Of a DNA stretch of 7,157 nt, positions 5,209-7,157 are shown one piece after another (positions within the stretch are counted from its first letter, which is position 1; each line of letters begins with the position of its first letter). Origin of the DNA: Enterovirga sp. Its GTDB lineage: Bacteria; Pseudomonadota; Alphaproteobacteria; Rhizobiales; Beijerinckiaceae. The stretch lies in NCBI GenBank assembly GCA_028290385.1, contig JAQGJZ010000133.1:1-7157 (forward strand), in the 5' to 3' direction. Made by a program: the position numbers and the translations under genes. The notes under the pieces were generated by a model. It saw nothing but the letters and a program-made list of their open reading frames with translations. It did not search any database and was not told where the DNA came from.

Positions 5209-6549
5209 TCAGGAGGCGAGGTTCTCTCGCAGGGTCCGGCCCTCGTAGGTCCGCCTGTAGCGGCCGCGCCGCTGGAGCTCCGGCACCAGGTAGTCGACCA
5301 TGTTGAGCAGCGCCTGCCGCGGCGCCGCCTGTGACAGCGAGATCATGAAGCCGCCGCGGCTTCCGGTTTCCTCGAACATCTCCTCCATCCGGTCGGCGAC
5401 CTGCACGGCCGTGCCGGCGAGGGCGGTCGCGTAGCCGGTCGCTGCCTCCAAACCGTGCTGGAAGAACTCGTCGCGCGAGATCTCCGCGTCCATGCCGTAT
5501 TTCTGCGCAAGCAGGCCGACAAAGCCGACGGGCGAGGCATTGGCCTCGATGATCCGCCGCTGCAGCTCCGCGAGCGAGAAATAGGCCGGCAGCTGGGCCA
5601 TGTCGTAGCCGGAATTGTGCGACAGCCACACGCCGACGGCCTCACGGGAAACGCCGGCGATCAGGCTCTCCTTCATGGCCCGCGCTTCGGCTTCCGTCTC
5701 ACCGATGATGGCGCGGATCGACCAGATGATTCCGACGCTGTCGGGATCCTTGCCTTCGAGCCGGATCGCCTCATCGAGCTCCGCCCGCTGCTTCTGCATC
5801 AGGGGAATGCTCTTCGTCAGCCCGAAGACGTGATCGGCGACGTGGGCGGCTGCCTTGGTGCCGCGCGGGGAGCCGCCCGCCTGCAGGATCACGGGGTGGC
5901 CCTGAGGCGAGCGCATCACATTGAGCGGTCCCTTCACCTTGAAGAACCGCCCGTCGTGATTGATCGCCTTCACCTTGGCCGGATCGGCGACCTTCCCGGT
6001 CTTGGCATCCCAGATAAAGGCGTCGGCTGCGACGCTGTCCCAGAGCGCGCGGCACACATCGACGAACTCCTCCAGGCGCTCGTAGCGCGTCCCGTGGTCC
6101 ACCAATTCGTCGTAGCCGAAATTGGCGAAGTCGGACCGGCGCTGCGAGGTGACGACATTGAACGCCATGCGGCCGTTCGTGATGTGGTCGAGCGAGTTCA
6201 GGAGCCGCGCCGTGTAGAACGGGTGCATGAAGGTCGACGCGTAGGTCAGCCCGAAGCCGAGATGGCTCGTGACGCGTGACATCGCCGTGATCCACGGGCT
6301 CATGTCCATGCGCGGCCACGCAACCCCATAGGTCACCGCGTCCTCGATGCCGCCGCCCCACGTATCCGGAACACCGGTGCCGTCGCCGAAGAAGATCATG
6401 TCGAACCCGCCCTTCTCGGCCAGACGGGCGACGTCCTCGAACAATCCGACTTCGGGGTAATGCGGCCCGACCAGCGAGCCGGGTATTCGCCACTGTGTTT
6501 CGACCTGCGTCCAGGAGAGGTCGAGCGCGAGGTGGATCTGCTTTTTCAA
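5209..6549 (-). CDS. FMN-dependent monooxygenase, NtaA/SnaA/DszA family (luciferase-like)
   Basis: This 446-residue protein has the normal length and layout of the NtaA/SnaA/DszA (nitrilotriacetate monooxygenase-type) branch of bacterial luciferase-like flavin monooxygenases. These use FMNH2 made by a separate reductase plus O2 to oxidise small organic substrates. Visible marks are KKQIHLALDL at the start, FDMIFFGDG (49-57), GLTYASTFMHPFYTARL (100-116), NSLDHITNGRMAFNVVTS (118-135), DGRFFKVKGPLNVMRSPQGHP and ILQAGGSPRG (about 195-230). The start is TTG at 6549: no in-frame ATG lies nearby, homologues begin at this point, and GGAG lies 10 nt upstream. It is convergent with the two reductases and divergent from the livH-type gene. 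The substrate is unknown: aminopolycarboxylates, alkyl or aryl sulfur compounds and others are used within this family. Operator-like DNA lies 157 nt upstream. Confidence 0.93.
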   Translation of the reverse strand: MKKQIHLALDLSWTQVETQWRIPGSLVGPHYPEVGLFEDVARLAEKGGFDMIFFGDGTGVPDTWGGGIEDAVTYGVAWPRMDMSPWITAMSRVTSHLGFGLTYASTFMHPFYTARLLNSLDHITNGRMAFNVVTSQRRSDFANFGYDELVDHGTRYERLEEFVDVCRALWDSVAADAFIWDAKTGKVADPAKVKAINHDGRFFKVKGPLNVMRSPQGHPVILQAGGSPRGTKAAAHVADHVFGLTKSIPLMQKQRAELDEAIRLEGKDPDSVGIIWSIRAIIGETEAEARAMKESLIAGVSREAVGVWLSHNSGYDMAQLPAYFSLAELQRRIIEANASPVGFVGLLAQKYGMDAEISRDEFFQHGLEAATGYATALAGTAVQVADRMEEMFEETGSRGGFMISLSQAAPRQALLNMVDYLVPELQRRGRYRRTYEGRTLRENLAS

Positions 6550-6691
6550 GAGCCGTTCACTCCAGTTCCAACTTCGGACCCTGCAGGGAAGCTGCCAACC
6601 GCCGTCGCGGCGACAGCTTGCGCAGCCTGCGCCGGCCTTCGTTTTTCGAAGCCTATTCGCGCGCCATCCCGCGGGTCACATGCACAAAGCG

Positions 6692-6729
6692 AGGACAAAT
6701 GCGCTCTGCATACGCATGCATTTTGTCCT
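6692..6729. repeat. Nested inverted repeat around the second operator
   Basis: AGGACAAA (6692-6699) and TTTGTCCT (6722-6729) are perfect inverted repeats enclosing the operator-like palindrome at 6707-6720, which is placed asymmetrically. An inner ATGCG/CGCAT pair (6699-6703 with 6713-6717) adds further symmetry. The arrangement could be a second protein site or a cruciform-prone element in the divergent promoter. Confidence 0.5.
6707..6720. promoter_or_regulatory. Second LacI-family operator-like palindrome
   Basis: TGCATACGCATGCA differs from the perfect palindrome at 4038-4051 by one base and keeps the central CG. It lies in the divergent gap between the monooxygenase (157 nt away) and the livH-type gene (76 nt away). 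The distance to the plus-strand gene nearly equals the 77 nt at the other site. This recurrence supports one shared regulator, most simply the product of 2956-3972. Confidence 0.72.
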
Positions 6730-6752
6730 TGTAGTCAATCCGTTCCGATGTA
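6723..6752 (+). promoter_or_regulatory. Weak candidate promoter for the livH-type gene
   Basis: TTGTCC (6723-6728) followed after 18 nt by GATGTA (6747-6752) is the best sigma-70-like pair I can see before livH. The -35 matches four of six bases and the -10 is poor. If real, the operator at 6707-6720 would sit just upstream of the -35 and overlap the polymerase footprint. Treat this as a guess. Confidence 0.2.
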
Positions 6753-6796
6753 GGCTCAGGTCAACGAAGCAAACCTGAAGGGGAGCGGCGTTCGAC

Positions 6797-7157
6797 GTGT
6801 CCGGTGAGCAATTCATACAGACGCTGTTAGGCGGACTGGCAATCGGGTCGATCTACAGTCTCATCGCGCTTGGGATCTCGATGATCATCCGGGCGACAGA
6901 CATCCTGCACTTCGCGCAGGGCGAACTCGTGATGATCGGATGCATGCTGGGGCTCTCGGCCTTCTGGCTGAGCAGCATGCCCTTCGTGGCCGTTCTCGCG
7001 TTCGGGATGATCGGCGGAGGGCTCGCGGCTGGCCTGATCGAGCTCCTCGTCTACCGGAGCCTCCGCCGTCTGAAGGTGCCGGTCATGAACATCGTGATCG
7101 CGACGCTCGGGATCTCGATGATCCTGCAGAATGGCGCCCGCCTCGCCTGGGGATCCG
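6797..7157 (+). CDS. livH: Branched-chain amino acid-type ABC permease LivH, N-terminal part
   Basis: This reading frame begins with GTG at 6797 and stays open to the right edge, giving 120 codons of a protein usually about 290 residues long. It is an inner-membrane permease of the LivH family (HAAT importers), which pairs with LivM, LivG, LivF and a periplasmic binding protein. Family marks are QTLLGGLAIGSIYSLIALGI (8-27), the signature HFAQGELVMIG (38-48), long hydrophobic segments at about 10-31, 44-58 and 62-85, and NIVIATLGISMILQNGARL (98-116). GAAGGGGAG lies 11 nt before the GTG, slightly far but the best available site. The module context (regulator, flavin monooxygenase, reductases) suggests it imports the compound the enzymes oxidise or a related metabolite. 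Such importers also carry amides, urea and aromatic acids, so leucine/isoleucine/valine specificity should not be assumed. Confidence 0.93.
   Translation, partial: MSGEQFIQTLLGGLAIGSIYSLIALGISMIIRATDILHFAQGELVMIGCMLGLSAFWLSSMPFVAVLAFGMIGGGLAAGLIELLVYRSLRRLKVPVMNIVIATLGISMILQNGARLAWGS

Noticed and set aside
5455..6279. 274-codon plus-strand frame opposite the monooxygenase
   Set aside because: Shadow of the minus-strand NtaA-family gene, with no independent ribosome site or domain.
6637..6651. Small hairpin CTTCG-TTTTT-CGAAG upstream of the monooxygenase
   Set aside because: Only a 5-bp stem, in the promoter gap rather than at a gene end. It is too weak to call a terminator or binding site.

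Overview
The window is strongly GC-rich throughout. It uses GTG and TTG starts freely, and its genes resemble those of alphaproteobacteria, probably Hyphomicrobiales/Rhizobiales. That placement is inferred from gene style and gene order; no marker gene is present. Two unrelated modules lie side by side.

Module 1 (bases 1-2678, all minus strand) is the start of an aerobic cobalamin (vitamin B12) operon. In transcription order it holds a possible 28-codon Cys/Arg-rich leader ORF behind a perfect Shine-Dalgarno (2678-2592), a DUF1636 ferredoxin-like metal protein (2592-2173), the GTPase metallochaperone cobW (2133-1129), and the first ~373 codons of cobN, the large cobaltochelatase subunit, which runs off the left edge (1120-1). 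CobW is thought to help supply Co2+, and CobN with CobS and CobT inserts it into hydrogenobyrinate a,c-diamide. I could not find a canonical cobalamin riboswitch upstream.

Bases 2691-2955 hold no convincing gene. They contain two strong imperfect hairpins (2716-2763 and 2870-2902). The second is a plausible terminator for the neighbouring regulator gene.

Module 2 (2956-7157) looks like an uptake-and-oxidation locus for an unidentified small organic compound. It has a LacI-family regulator (minus), two tandem flavin-reductase-domain genes of identical length with an ATGA overlap (plus), an FMN-dependent monooxygenase of the NtaA/SnaA/DszA bacterial luciferase-like family (minus, convergent with the reductases), and the 5' part of a LivH-type ABC permease gene (plus, runs off the right edge). 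The expected logic is import by the ABC transporter, oxidation by the monooxygenase, and FMNH2 supply by a reductase.

The clearest regulatory signal is a 14-bp palindrome, TGCATACGTATGCA, in the lacI/reductase divergent gap. A one-mismatch copy, TGCATACGCATGCA, lies in the monooxygenase/livH divergent gap. Both have the central CG typical of LacI-family operators. They sit 77 and 76 nt upstream of the plus-strand genes, which suggests one regulator controls the whole module. No tRNA, rRNA, CRISPR array, insertion sequence or integrase was seen.
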